Shown piece by piece: positions 11,001 through 19,121 of a stretch of DNA of 59,119 nt. The notes beneath the pieces are model-generated. The model was not told the DNA's origin. It worked only from the letters and a program-made list of their open reading frames with translations, and ran no database searches. Numbering within the stretch: the stretch's first letter is position 1; each line of letters opens with the position of its first letter. The translations under genes were made by a program, and so were the position numbers. The stretch is from Robiginitalea aestuariiviva (lineage in GTDB: Bacteria > Bacteroidota > Bacteroidia > Flavobacteriales > Flavobacteriaceae): contig NZ_JARPUQ010000002.1 of the NCBI RefSeq assembly GCF_029537735.1, positions 15,389 to 74,507 of the forward strand, in the 5' to 3' direction.

Positions 11001-11507
11001 GAGAATGGGGCCTATGCCGTTGAAACACTATATGATCGGCGACACTATTTGGCAGGATATCGGTTTCTGGGTTCTAACGGCCGCCTGGCCACAAACCTGG
11101 AAGGCTATGCAGCCGAATACTATGTCCGGGACGAATTGGGCCACGCTATTTCCCACCGCTATGTGGATCACCGGGAGAGGCCCGTAGTCGGGCCTGGTGG
11201 GTATTATCTGCTGGAGTATGAGTGGGCCCCAATGGGAGAGATTCAGAAAAGCAGCACCTTTGGCACAGATGGCAAGCTTATGGAGGACGAACAGGGAACG
11301 GCTATGTACGAATATGATCTTGCGCCTTGCGGGTTGCGAACGGAAGTCCGCAGGTATAATGCTGCAGGGAAGCTTTCCAACAATGTAGACGGGATCGCCA
11401 TTACGCGATATGCGCCGGATTTGAATGGCCTGTACTATCTCTTGGAGGAGGTGGATGCCTTGGGGAAAGTGCTTTCGGAAGAATGGGTAGCAGAGGAAAA
11501 CCAGTAA
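8100..11507 (+). CDS. DUF805 membrane domain - DUF922 zinc-protease-like domain - YD-type repeat fusion
   Basis: 1135-residue multidomain membrane protein. Residues 1-100 match DUF805 (FSFSGRIRRLEFGLS, GSKRCHDLGNSGFYQLIP, GKNRYGADPK). Further membrane segments lie near 115-140, 148-168, 180-203, 215-238 and 253-270. Residues about 279-425 resemble DUF922, a presumed zinc peptidase: WSERPITWDDF, then HEQFHFHITEYMAR with an HExxH core at 346-350, then DHNADYEQQRKWELRI. From about residue 500 to the end are roughly 13-14 degenerate units of about 43 residues (YLDAEGNLIN..GVAKYDYEYNEEGNLV), like Rhs/YD repeats but with no Rhs core or toxin domain. The repeats would sit on the same side as the protease domain, probably the periplasm. 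I do not know a characterised protein with this order. Domain calls are by motif; function is unknown. Confidence 0.7.
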   Translation: MFTSLFSFSGRIRRLEFGLSYILYWFLTMTLSVLMDYLEMGAVLVVVPLLLNIYVLLAQGSKRCHDLGNSGFYQLIPFYIFVMLFQEGQKGKNRYGADPKANQESMTEAETNNIPYKNVLFYTLPAALLSGFCLLLLGWMGDEDDGLMMFFGIVICNTVCVFLMLLLNGFRSGSFRDRKIIIAQFLVSGILLVLLIVVFSYFVRGVSYGLDDFWSLLALQIVLLGSALVAYVTYVVIFQDRRPGVQRPKYHLFASGLLLFGILILGFVEAGEPAALSEVKWSERPITWDDFQTREALSEEFVATIYSGISTPDQISDTSAWVYAFMSPQLSQKLKGEYDSFNVLQHEQFHFHITEYMARNMRKTFLGLGPGKVTPDRIDSLELLFHARLDSLQDVYDSITDHNADYEQQRKWELRIEDWLRQTHAYRAEKLTDYIEFSQDSSGYYKYVLLTLDHRLLFSLPASAAERAQGSSYRITHIDSSLTEVEHYQQGVLANGGYFKTAVARIFRSQKNIIETHYRDVDGSYNDGLQAAILRTEIKSSGDLRETYMDSLQQPVGLDGIFEQYWKYEPGKDSFLATYLDAEGRAIPNNDGAFHQRRYLDALGRSTQIDQLSLEGQLQNDRDGIARYSYTYGEDHLKGSYRLFDQTGKPAYHKNDYHLSYDYDRLGQIIRVRSLDMDGQPIYDNNGASIYEYTYDSSGRETSEKRFNKFHEPVVANDDYFLRVTEYDSLGRTSFQAFYYPDYVLKFDQNLWGATRYEYPNDTTRLEYNIDAYGDVIENDKGISVIERTYDQKENLRMERYLDAEGNLINAGDGVAKYDYEYNEEGNLVVQQARDSLGNLIAFNGSATTIVRAYNGQGQVVRVQYLDGQNQPASGLGGYSEVRYSYESQTGLTETTYYDGQGIPMEVDGVFAEQTYQDSRGNTTSIRRFDTDREPIGGVFETRYTYDRFGYETRRNFLNRNARPVADENGAYAVETLYDRRHYLAGYRFLGSNGRLATNLEGYAAEYYVRDELGHAISHRYVDHRERPVVGPGGYYLLEYEWAPMGEIQKSSTFGTDGKLMEDEQGTAMYEYDLAPCGLRTEVRRYNAAGKLSNNVDGIAITRYAPDLNGLYYLLEEVDALGKVLSEEWVAEENQ

Positions 11508-11620
11508 CCTTCAGTAAGGCGTAATATTCCTGAGTCGGATTTCTATTCTTTATGCATCTACCATCATAAAACGAATTTCAGGAATACCTCTCCGTAACAG
11601 GCCAACATGGCAGCCGGAAC

Positions 11621-12217
11621 TCAAACCGGGTTGCCAGCCTGGCTACGCCTGGGGTCCGTAAGGGCCCAGAAAATGCTTTTTACATCCTTTACCCATCCCG
11701 GGTACATATAGATAAGCGCGATCTCTTCTGCGGTTTCGATGACCCCAAGGACAATGACGGTCCAGAACAGCCCGGTTACGGGTCCGAAAAACAAGGCCCA
11801 CAAGACAAAAATGCCCTGTGCCAAAGCTGAGGTTTTGGCCAGGTAGGTGTGGAAGGCCGTGGTTTTTCCATATTTGATGAAGGCGATTACCATCTGAAGG
11901 AGATAAAGGGAGAGGGCCAGGCCAATGGGCCACAGGTGATCCAATACGAACCGGGTTTCATAAACGCCCAACCCAATCAGGCCGGCCCCCAGGGTAAGCT
12001 GGTCGCCTATGGAATCCAGCTGGGCGCCCCGGGCACTGCAGAGGTTTAACCTGCGGGCCAGCTGCCCGTCAATGGCATCGGTGGTGTAACTAATGAGCAA
12101 TAACCAGGTAAAAAGCCCCTGGGTACCCCAAAGCAGTGCTGCGGCCAGCAGGGGGATGGCCAATATCCGGTATACGGAAAACCAGTCGGCAATATTGAAT
12201 TCCTTGAACGAAATCAT
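11621..12217 (-). CDS. CDP-alcohol phosphatidyltransferase family protein
   Basis: 198-residue integral membrane enzyme of the CDP-alcohol phosphatidyltransferase family, which transfers a phosphatidyl group from a CDP-lipid to an alcohol (as in phosphatidylglycerol-phosphate or cardiolipin-type synthases). The full signature DxxDGxxAR(8x)GxxxDxxxD is present: Asp47, Asp50, Gly51, Ala54, Arg55, Gly64, Asp68, Asp72. Several hydrophobic helices follow. The alcohol substrate cannot be told from sequence; PgsA-like is possible. The promoter carries a CRP/FNR-type box 23 nt from a promoter element (12235-12277), linking membrane lipid synthesis to the stress regulon. Start at ATG 12217 leaves a 17-nt leader from the promoter element. 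Confidence 0.85.
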   Translation of the reverse strand: MISFKEFNIADWFSVYRILAIPLLAAALLWGTQGLFTWLLLISYTTDAIDGQLARRLNLCSARGAQLDSIGDQLTLGAGLIGLGVYETRFVLDHLWPIGLALSLYLLQMVIAFIKYGKTTAFHTYLAKTSALAQGIFVLWALFFGPVTGLFWTVIVLGVIETAEEIALIYMYPGWVKDVKSIFWALTDPRRSQAGNPV

Positions 12218-12234
12218 GGCATCGCGATCTGGGG

Positions 12235-12277
12235 GTAAGGTAAGCGCCCCGGCCCAGGACTCAAATGATGGAGGTCA
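12235..12277 (-). promoter_or_regulatory. CRP/FNR-type box plus promoter (regulon site 1)
   Basis: Palindrome TGATGGAGGTCA (12266-12277; reads TGACCTCCATCA on the minus strand) lies 23 nt from TACCTTAC (minus strand, 12242-12235), which ends 17 nt before the phosphatidyltransferase ATG. The same geometry occurs at ten other sites in the window. Confidence 0.7.
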
Positions 12278-12416
12278 GGGGAGGATTTCAGGGGGCATGG
12301 GGATCGTAGTGGCCGGTGGGGGTGGGATGAGCCAATAGGGACCCACCCGCCCACCCGTCAACAAGATAGGCGGCAACCCTGCAAACTCCCTTCAGGAAAA
12401 TGGAAAGGGAACCCCG

Positions 12417-14036
12417 TCAATCCCCATTAAAAGTGATCATCACCCCAATTACAATTGCCACGATAATGATGGAAACCACAATATCCTTCCAGTTGTAGCT
12501 GTTTTTGTTGCGCTGTTTTTCTTCCGCAGTAATGGTCCCGTAGGTCAGGTTGCGTATCTGGGCCTCGGAAGGCGCAGGGGTTAGCAGGCTTACCGTGACC
12601 AGCAGGCCAATACAGAACAGGAAAAACCAGGAGGCAAAAATCAGGAAATTGGTAGCCCCCAGGGTATGCCACAGGCTGCCCGGGGCAAAGGAATCCTTGG
12701 CGAGTTCCAGGCCAATGCGCAGGGCAGCAATCACAAACCCCGTAATCAGAGTAATATAGGCTCCCTGGGCGTTAATACGCTTGTGGAAGATCCCCAGCAG
12801 GAACACAGCCGCAATGGGCGGCGCAATATAAGACTGCACGCTCTGCAGGTATTCGTAAAGCACCCCGGAGATATTCGACATGATCGGGATCCAGATAATC
12901 CCGATCACCACCACAATGGCCGTGGCCACCTGCCCGGTGCGTACCAGTTTTTTCTCCGGCGTATTGGGCTTTAGCTTCTTGTAAATGTCCACGGTAAACA
13001 GGGTAGAACAGGAGTTAAAAACCGAAGCCAGGGAGCTCATCAGGGCGGCCAGGAGGCCAGCGGCTACCAGGCCGCGCAGACCGGAAGGCAAGAGGTTGCT
13101 CATGAGCATCGGAAAAGCCTGGTCCGGCGAATCCCAGTGCAATTCGCCCCGCATTTTCAGGGTCAGGGCAATCACCCCGGGAATCAGGAAAAGGAATACC
13201 GGCATCAGTTTGAGCAGGGCCCCGAAAATGGTCCCGCGGCGGGCTTCTTTCAGGTTCTTGGCCGTTAGCGCCCGCTGCACGATATACTGGTCCGTACACC
13301 AGTACCATATCCCTACAATGGTGCTGGAAATCACCAGCCAGGGCCAGGGGAAATCGGGGTCTGAGGCGCTGCGCCACATGTTGAGGTATTCCGGGGTTAC
13401 GGTCTCCTTCATGCTTTCCCAACCGCCCACGTGGTCCAGGCCAATAAAGGTAAGGGCAGCAGCCCCCAGCACCAGGACAATGGCCTGCAGGGTCTCGGTA
13501 TAAACCACGGCACGCATCCCGCCCAGTACGGTATAAATCCCGGTCAGCACAACCGTGGCGATAGCGCCGGTCCAGAAGTCGATGCCCAGCAGGGCAGAGA
13601 CTACCACCCCGCCCGCGTAAATGGTCACTGAAATTTTGGTGAGTACATAGGCCACAATCGAGAAGACAGACAGGATCCAGCGGGAACGCGCGTCAAAACG
13701 CTTCTCCAGGAACTCCGGCATGGTAAAGACACCGGCCCGGGAGTAGAAGGGCAGGAATACCCACCCCAGCAGGAGTACAATCCAGGCGTGAATTTCGTAG
13801 ATGAGCATGGGCAGCTTGTTGCTGGCCCCGGTGCCCGCAAGACCCACCACGTGTTCGGACCCGATGTTGGAGGCAAAGATGGAAGCCCCTACCACAAACC
13901 AGCCCACGTTCCGGCCCGCCAGGAAATAGTCTTCGGTATTGTCCCGTTTCTTCCGGATCACCCAGACGGCAATACCCAGGAGGATCAGAAAATAAAGGGA
14001 GATGGTAATCCAGTCAAAAGTGTCCAGCATTTGCAT
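12417..14036 (-). CDS. Sodium:solute symporter (SSS/SGLT family), probable arabinose transporter
   Basis: 539-residue inner-membrane transporter with about 13-14 hydrophobic helices, opening DWITISLYFLILLGIAVW and including the SSS-type stretch NTEDYFLAGRNVGWFVVGAS and GSEHVVGLAGTGA. This family couples Na+ entry to sugar uptake. It is the last gene of the minus-strand arabinose operon, 11 nt after galM, so L-arabinose is the likely cargo; specificity comes from context. No SusC/SusD pair is present in the locus, so this appears to be the only transporter encoded here. Confidence 0.88.
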   Translation of the reverse strand: MQMLDTFDWITISLYFLILLGIAVWVIRKKRDNTEDYFLAGRNVGWFVVGASIFASNIGSEHVVGLAGTGASNKLPMLIYEIHAWIVLLLGWVFLPFYSRAGVFTMPEFLEKRFDARSRWILSVFSIVAYVLTKISVTIYAGGVVVSALLGIDFWTGAIATVVLTGIYTVLGGMRAVVYTETLQAIVLVLGAAALTFIGLDHVGGWESMKETVTPEYLNMWRSASDPDFPWPWLVISSTIVGIWYWCTDQYIVQRALTAKNLKEARRGTIFGALLKLMPVFLFLIPGVIALTLKMRGELHWDSPDQAFPMLMSNLLPSGLRGLVAAGLLAALMSSLASVFNSCSTLFTVDIYKKLKPNTPEKKLVRTGQVATAIVVVIGIIWIPIMSNISGVLYEYLQSVQSYIAPPIAAVFLLGIFHKRINAQGAYITLITGFVIAALRIGLELAKDSFAPGSLWHTLGATNFLIFASWFFLFCIGLLVTVSLLTPAPSEAQIRNLTYGTITAEEKQRNKNSYNWKDIVVSIIIVAIVIGVMITFNGD

Positions 14037-14047
14037 AACGGTCGGGG

Positions 14048-15232
14048 TTAGCGGGTGGTGAATTTAAAGCGGGTTTGCGTGTGGTAGGTCTGTCCTGGGT
14101 CTAGCCGGGTGCTCGGGAATTCCGGACGGTTGGGGGAATCCGGTAAATGCTGGGTCTCCAGGCAAAGCCCTCCGCGGAAGGGGTAATACCCGCCGCCTTT
14201 GGCCGGTTGATCCCCATTGAGGAAATTGGAGGTGTACACCTGTATGCCGGGTTCTTCTGTAAAGACTTCCAGTTGCCTGCCGCTCCCCGGATGGTACGTT
14301 TTGGCAGCGGGGGTTTCGGAATCCCGCCCTTCGTCCAGTACCCAGCAGTGGTCATAACCGCCTGCCACCTGCAGCTGGGGATCCGGGGCGTCTATTTCGG
14401 CCCCGATGGCCTTAGGTTGGGTGAAGTCGAAAGGCGTCCCGGCCACAGGCTGGAAGTCTCCCGTGGGAATCAGGCCCTGGTCTACCGGCAGGTAGGCGGG
14501 GGCATCCAATTGCAGTTCGTGGTCGGTAATGGGCTGCTGGAAATTGCCTGAGAGGTTGAAATAGGTATGCTGGGTTAGGTTCACCACCGTAGGGGCATCC
14601 GTGCTGGCCTGGTAATCCACGATCAGTTCATTGTCAGGCGTCAGGGAGTAGGTCACTTCCACCTGGAGGTTCCCCGGATAGCCCTCCTCCCCATCCGGGC
14701 TCAGGTAGCCCAGGCTCAGGGAAAGGGTGTCCCCTTCGCTTTGGCCGGTAACTTCCCAGAGGACCCGGTCGAAACCGTATTCCCCCCCATGCAGGTGGTT
14801 TTCCCCGTTGTTTTTGGCCAGGGTATAGGTCTTGCCGTCCAGCTGGAAGCTCCCCTGGGCAATACGGTTGCCGTAGCGCCCGATCAGGGCTCCGAAATAC
14901 GGGTGGCGCTCCAGATAGGGCGCCAGGCGGTCAAAGCCCAAAACCACATCCTGGTAGTTTCCATCCCGGTCCGGGGCCGTCCAGCGGGTGATGATTCCCC
15001 CGTAGTTCAGGATGTCCACTTCCATACCCCGGGCATTGCGGAGCGTATACCGGGTTACCTGGCCCCCGGCCGGGAAGGGGCCGAAAAAGTGGGATTCAAT
15101 TCCGGGCTTCTGGGCTTGCTGGGTCATGGTATGTTGTTTTTGGTCCGCTTTGCCCTTGTCTTTACACCCGGTGGATAGCGCGCCAAGGAGGAGCAGGAGC
15201 AGGATCGTGGTTATGGAATTTCGGTGCTTCAT
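14048..15232 (-). CDS. galM: Aldose 1-epimerase, predicted lipoprotein
   Basis: 394-residue mutarotase that interconverts alpha and beta anomers of aldoses. The N-terminus is a lipoprotein signal (LLLLLLGALSTGC, Cys23) followed by a Lys-rich linker, so the enzyme probably sits in the periplasm or on a membrane rather than in the cytosol. Core motifs include FDRLAPYLERHPYFGALIGRYGNRI, NLTQHTYFNLSG with the conserved His, GGYDHCWVLD, and the C-terminal GGLCLETQHLPDSPNRP with the catalytic Glu. It lies between araA and the symporter in the arabinose operon, where it would supply the anomer needed for uptake or isomerisation. Confidence 0.9.
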   Translation of the reverse strand: MKHRNSITTILLLLLLGALSTGCKDKGKADQKQHTMTQQAQKPGIESHFFGPFPAGGQVTRYTLRNARGMEVDILNYGGIITRWTAPDRDGNYQDVVLGFDRLAPYLERHPYFGALIGRYGNRIAQGSFQLDGKTYTLAKNNGENHLHGGEYGFDRVLWEVTGQSEGDTLSLSLGYLSPDGEEGYPGNLQVEVTYSLTPDNELIVDYQASTDAPTVVNLTQHTYFNLSGNFQQPITDHELQLDAPAYLPVDQGLIPTGDFQPVAGTPFDFTQPKAIGAEIDAPDPQLQVAGGYDHCWVLDEGRDSETPAAKTYHPGSGRQLEVFTEEPGIQVYTSNFLNGDQPAKGGGYYPFRGGLCLETQHLPDSPNRPEFPSTRLDPGQTYHTQTRFKFTTR

Positions 15233-15262
15233 GGTACTGCTTGTTGGTTCAGTGAGCGGGAA

Positions 15263-16744
15263 TTACCTCCGGGCTTGCGCCCCTAATCGGGATTTGAAAT
15301 CCCGCAGGCGGGTGTCCGCATCAATGAGCAGGAGTTCAATATCGAAAAATTCGGCAAAATCTTCCAAAAATTCAGGAGAAAGCGCCTGGGTAAATACCGT
15401 ATGGTGGGATCCGCCGCCGGCCATCCAGCAGGCTGCAGAGGTTTTCAGGTCCGGGTGGGGCTCCCAGTATGCGCGGGCTGTAGGCAACTTGGGGAGGGTA
15501 GCCGGTGGGGGCAGGGTGTTGACGGTGTTCACCAGCAGGCGAAAATGGTCGCCCAGGTCTACCAGGCTGGCATTCAGGCCCGGGCCTGCTGCAGCGGTAA
15601 AGACCAGCCGAACCGGGTCTTCCCGGTTGCCGATCCCCAGGGGATGTACCTCGCACGTAGGCTGATCTGCGGCAATACTGGGGCAGATTTCCAGCATGTG
15701 GGAGCCCAGTACGTAACCCCGGTTGTTTTCAAAATGATAGGTATAGTCTTCCATAAAGGAGGTGCCTTGTGCCATGCCATTCCCCATCACTTTACAGGCC
15801 CGCAGCATGGCGGCTGCCATCCAGTCCCCCTCGGCCCCAAAACCGTATCCGTCCGCCATCAGCCGTTGCACGGCCAGCCCGGGCAATTGCTTTAGGGAAC
15901 CCAGGTTTTCAAAGGTATCCGTGAAGGCATGGAACCCCCCGCTGCTTAAAAAGTTGCGCAGACCCAGTTCAATACGGGCAGCTTCCACCAGGGAGTCCCG
16001 GCGGTCACCCCCGGCCATAAGACCGGGCTGCAGCCGGTACATATTTTCATATTCCGCCAACAGAGTGGCTACTTCCGGGGCATCGGCCCCCGGCATTGCC
16101 CGGGCAATGACATCGGGTTCATACCCGTGTACCGAAACCCCGAAGGTTATTTCGGCAGCCACCTTGTCGCCCTCGGTTACGGAAACCTGCCGCATGTTGT
16201 CCCCAAAGCGGGCCACCTTTAATTCCTGTATGGCCCGGCAACCCAAGGCTACCCGGCTCCAGACAGCAATTCGCTCCAGGACTTCCGGGTCCTGCCAGTG
16301 GCCCACAACCGTTTTTCGGGCTTTCCCCAGGCGCGTAAGCAGGTGGGCAAATTCCCGGTCGCCGTGGGCGCTTTGGTTCAGGTTCATAAAGTCCATGTCG
16401 ATTTCCCCCCAGGGGATTTCCGCATTGAACTGGGTGTGCAGGTGGCAGAGGGGTTTGTCCAGCAACTGCATCCCCCGTATCCACATCTTGGCGGGGGAGA
16501 AGGTATGCATCCAGGTAATCAGGCCCACGCAGGCCTGATCCTGGTTGGCCTCCCGGCAAAGGGAGGTAATTTCCTCCGGGGTAGTCAGTACGGATTTAAC
16601 GTTAAGGCGAACGGGAAGCCTGCCGCTGGCATTCCAGGCGCTGCCAATAGCCTGTGCATGCTGAGCTACCTGCCGGAGGGTGTCCGGGCCGTAGAGGTGC
16701 TGGCTTCCCGTAGCCAGCCATATTTCGTAGGTATCAAAATTCAT
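15263..16744 (-). CDS. araA: L-arabinose isomerase
   Basis: 493-residue cytosolic enzyme converting L-arabinose to L-ribulose, the first step of the AraA-AraB-AraD route. Length fits the family (about 500). Recognisable segments are [19 protein letters not shown] at the N-terminus, [28 protein letters not shown], the metal- and substrate-site region [10 protein letters not shown] followed by [12 protein letters not shown], and a C-terminal GGSHHTV segment. It lies 10 nt after araD in the operon. The family call is very firm. Confidence 0.96.
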   Translation of the reverse strand: MNFDTYEIWLATGSQHLYGPDTLRQVAQHAQAIGSAWNASGRLPVRLNVKSVLTTPEEITSLCREANQDQACVGLITWMHTFSPAKMWIRGMQLLDKPLCHLHTQFNAEIPWGEIDMDFMNLNQSAHGDREFAHLLTRLGKARKTVVGHWQDPEVLERIAVWSRVALGCRAIQELKVARFGDNMRQVSVTEGDKVAAEITFGVSVHGYEPDVIARAMPGADAPEVATLLAEYENMYRLQPGLMAGGDRRDSLVEAARIELGLRNFLSSGGFHAFTDTFENLGSLKQLPGLAVQRLMADGYGFGAEGDWMAAAMLRACKVMGNGMAQGTSFMEDYTYHFENNRGYVLGSHMLEICPSIAADQPTCEVHPLGIGNREDPVRLVFTAAAGPGLNASLVDLGDHFRLLVNTVNTLPPPATLPKLPTARAYWEPHPDLKTSAACWMAGGGSHHTVFTQALSPEFLEDFAEFFDIELLLIDADTRLRDFKSRLGAQARR

Positions 16745-16754
16745 GGGGTGTGTT

Positions 16755-17459
16755 TTATTGTCCGTAATAGGCGTCTTTCCCGTGTTTGCGGGTATAGTGT
16801 TTTTGGATTAACGCCTCCTTTAACCGGGGTGCCCCCGGGTTGATCTGCAAGGTCAGGTAGGCCATCTGGGCCACGGTTTCCAGGACCAGGCTATGGTGTA
16901 CGGCCTGAGCCGCATCCTTGCCCCAGCAAAACGGCCCGTGGTTGCCTACCAGCACCATAGGCACCTCCTGGGGCTCCAGGTTTCTCTCCCGGAAGCATTC
17001 GGTAATCTGAACCCCGGTATTGTGTTCGTAATTTCCCTGGATCAGCTCGTCTGCCATGGGGGGCGCACAGGGGATGTCGTGGGTCAGGTGGTCTGCATGG
17101 GTAGTCCCCAAGATGGGGATGTCTTGCTGGGCCTGTGCCCAGGCTACCGAATATAAGGCATGGCAATGGGCAATGCCGCCAAGGCCTTCCCATTCCCGGT
17201 ACAGGTAACTGTGGGTCCGGGTATCGGATGAAGGGCGCAGCTTGCCTTCCACCACCTCGTTGTTATAGTCCAGGACCACCATGTCTTCCGGGCGCAGCTT
17301 TGCATAGGGTACCCCGCTGGGTTTGATGGCAAACACCCCCCGGGAAGTATCGGCGGCACTCACGTTCCCAAAGGTATGGATCACCAGCCCCAGGGCGTGT
17401 AACTCCATATTGGCCGCATAGGCCTCCGCTTTCAGGGTGGTGTAGGGAGAGGTGCTCAT
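16755..17459 (-). CDS. araD: L-ribulose-5-phosphate 4-epimerase
   Basis: 234-residue class II aldolase-fold enzyme that epimerises L-ribulose-5-phosphate to D-xylulose-5-phosphate, feeding the pentose phosphate pathway. Key features are the phosphate-binding [19 protein letters not shown], the zinc-site histidines in [10 protein letters not shown] and GTTHADHL, and a late [10 protein letters not shown]. Its ATG overlaps the end of araB by 4 nt, indicating translational coupling. Length and motifs match the family. Confidence 0.95.
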   Translation of the reverse strand: MSTSPYTTLKAEAYAANMELHALGLVIHTFGNVSAADTSRGVFAIKPSGVPYAKLRPEDMVVLDYNNEVVEGKLRPSSDTRTHSYLYREWEGLGGIAHCHALYSVAWAQAQQDIPILGTTHADHLTHDIPCAPPMADELIQGNYEHNTGVQITECFRERNLEPQEVPMVLVGNHGPFCWGKDAAQAVHHSLVLETVAQMAYLTLQINPGAPRLKEALIQKHYTRKHGKDAYYGQ

Positions 17460-19117
17460 GGGTACTGGGTTTGGGTTTCTACAAAATGGCCCAACCGTTC
17501 GTAGGCGGCCATGCGGGCATCGTAATGGGCTTTGCGTTCGGGCCGGGGTTCGTAGGTAGCCTCTGCAGGGCTACCCATCTTTTGCGCGGCGGAAGCCACA
17601 TCCGGATATAAGCCCGCTGCCACTGCCGCATAGATGGCAGCCCCCAGGGCAGGGGTCTGATCGGAGGCGGCCACCCGCACCCTCCTGCCCAGCACATCGG
17701 CCAGGGTCTGCATAATGTAGGGCGATTTCCGGGCGACCCCACCAATACCCAATACCTCCCGGATGGGGACGCCTTCTTGCTCAAAGCGTTCCACAATTTT
17801 CCGTGATCCCAGGCATATGGCTTCCACCAGGGCGCGGAAAACTTCAGGGGCGCCGCTGCCCAGGCTTAGCCCGGTAATGGCGCTTTTCAGTTGTTGGTTT
17901 GCATCCGGGGTACGGCGTCCGTTAATCCAGTCCAGGGCCAGGGGGTAAGGGGCCTCTGACGGCAGGGCTGCTGCTGCCCGGCTAAGCTCGGGTAAGAGCT
18001 GTTCTTCCCAGGTTTCCCTGAGGCGCTCAGGGGCGCCTTCCAGGTGCTTTAATGGCCACAGCAAGAGATCCCGGTACCAGGCCAGCAAATCCCCGAAGGC
18101 AGACTGTCCGGCCTCCAGGCCTGTAAGCCCCGGGAGTACGGATCCATCTACCTGTCCGCAAATACCCCGCACGGCTTTTTGATCCCATTTAGGGTCTTCT
18201 GAGACCAGGATGTCGCAGGTGGAGGTCCCCATGACGCGAACCAGGGTCTGGGGCGCTATAGCCGCCCCAACCGCGCCGGCATGGGCATCGAAGGTGCCAG
18301 TGGCTACGGCAATGCCGGGTTCCAGCCCCAACTGCTCCGCCCACTTTTGGCAGAGGGTGCCTGCAGGCTGGTCCGAGGTATAGGTGTCTTCATAGAGCCG
18401 GCCGCGCAGCTCCCCCAGGTAGGGGTGTAACCCGGCCAGGAAGTTGGCAGGGGGCAGCCCGCCCCAGGAAGCATGCCACATGGCCTTGTGGCCCGCGGCA
18501 CAGCGGCTGTGCCGGAAGGCCCCGGGATCCTTCCCGCCGGTAAGCAAAAAGGTGAGCCAGTCGCAATGCTCCATCCAGGTCCAGGCGGCTTCCCGTACTG
18601 CGGGGTCGGAGGCGGCCACATGCCAGACCTTCGCCCAGAACCATTCGGAGGAATAAATTCCTCCCACAAAGCGCGTGTAATCGGGCCCGCCCCAGGTGCG
18701 GGCATGTTGGTTCAGGGCTTCGGCTTCGGCAATGGCGGTGTGGTCTTTCCAGAGCACCACCATGGCGTTGGGGTTCTCGGCAAATGCCGGGGTAAGGGCC
18801 AGGGGGGTGCCGTCTGCCTGCAGGGGCAGGGGGGAAGAACCGGTGGTGTCCACACAGAGCCCCCGTACCTGGGCCGGCTCCAATCCGCTTTCGGAAAGGG
18901 CAGCGCGTACGGCATGGACCATGCACTCCTGGTGGTCCAGGGGGTGCTGGCGAAACCGGTTTTTGGCCGGGTCGCAAAATTGTCCTTCCGCCCACCTGGG
19001 GTAGTAGGCTACGGCCGAGGCGTGCTCGGCCCCATCCGCAGTGCCTACCAGGACCGCCCGAACGGAGTCCGTTCCAAAATCAAGGCCAAGGGTAAAGGTG
19101 GCTGCGCGGGTACTCAT
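17456..19117 (-). CDS. araB: Ribulokinase
   Basis: 553-residue FGGY-family carbohydrate kinase that phosphorylates L-ribulose with ATP. It shows the N-terminal phosphate-binding turn LGLDFGTDSVRAVLV, the CVDTTGSSP segment, the second nucleotide-binding segment GIAVATGTFDAHAGAVGA, and C-terminal GIGGVARKSPYIMQTLADVLG. Length is typical for AraB. It lies 4 nt after the GH127 gene and overlaps araD by 4 nt. Confidence 0.95.
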   Translation of the reverse strand: MSTRAATFTLGLDFGTDSVRAVLVGTADGAEHASAVAYYPRWAEGQFCDPAKNRFRQHPLDHQECMVHAVRAALSESGLEPAQVRGLCVDTTGSSPLPLQADGTPLALTPAFAENPNAMVVLWKDHTAIAEAEALNQHARTWGGPDYTRFVGGIYSSEWFWAKVWHVAASDPAVREAAWTWMEHCDWLTFLLTGGKDPGAFRHSRCAAGHKAMWHASWGGLPPANFLAGLHPYLGELRGRLYEDTYTSDQPAGTLCQKWAEQLGLEPGIAVATGTFDAHAGAVGAAIAPQTLVRVMGTSTCDILVSEDPKWDQKAVRGICGQVDGSVLPGLTGLEAGQSAFGDLLAWYRDLLLWPLKHLEGAPERLRETWEEQLLPELSRAAAALPSEAPYPLALDWINGRRTPDANQQLKSAITGLSLGSGAPEVFRALVEAICLGSRKIVERFEQEGVPIREVLGIGGVARKSPYIMQTLADVLGRRVRVAASDQTPALGAAIYAAVAAGLYPDVASAAQKMGSPAEATYEPRPERKAHYDARMAAYERLGHFVETQTQYP

Positions 19118-19121
19118 CTTT

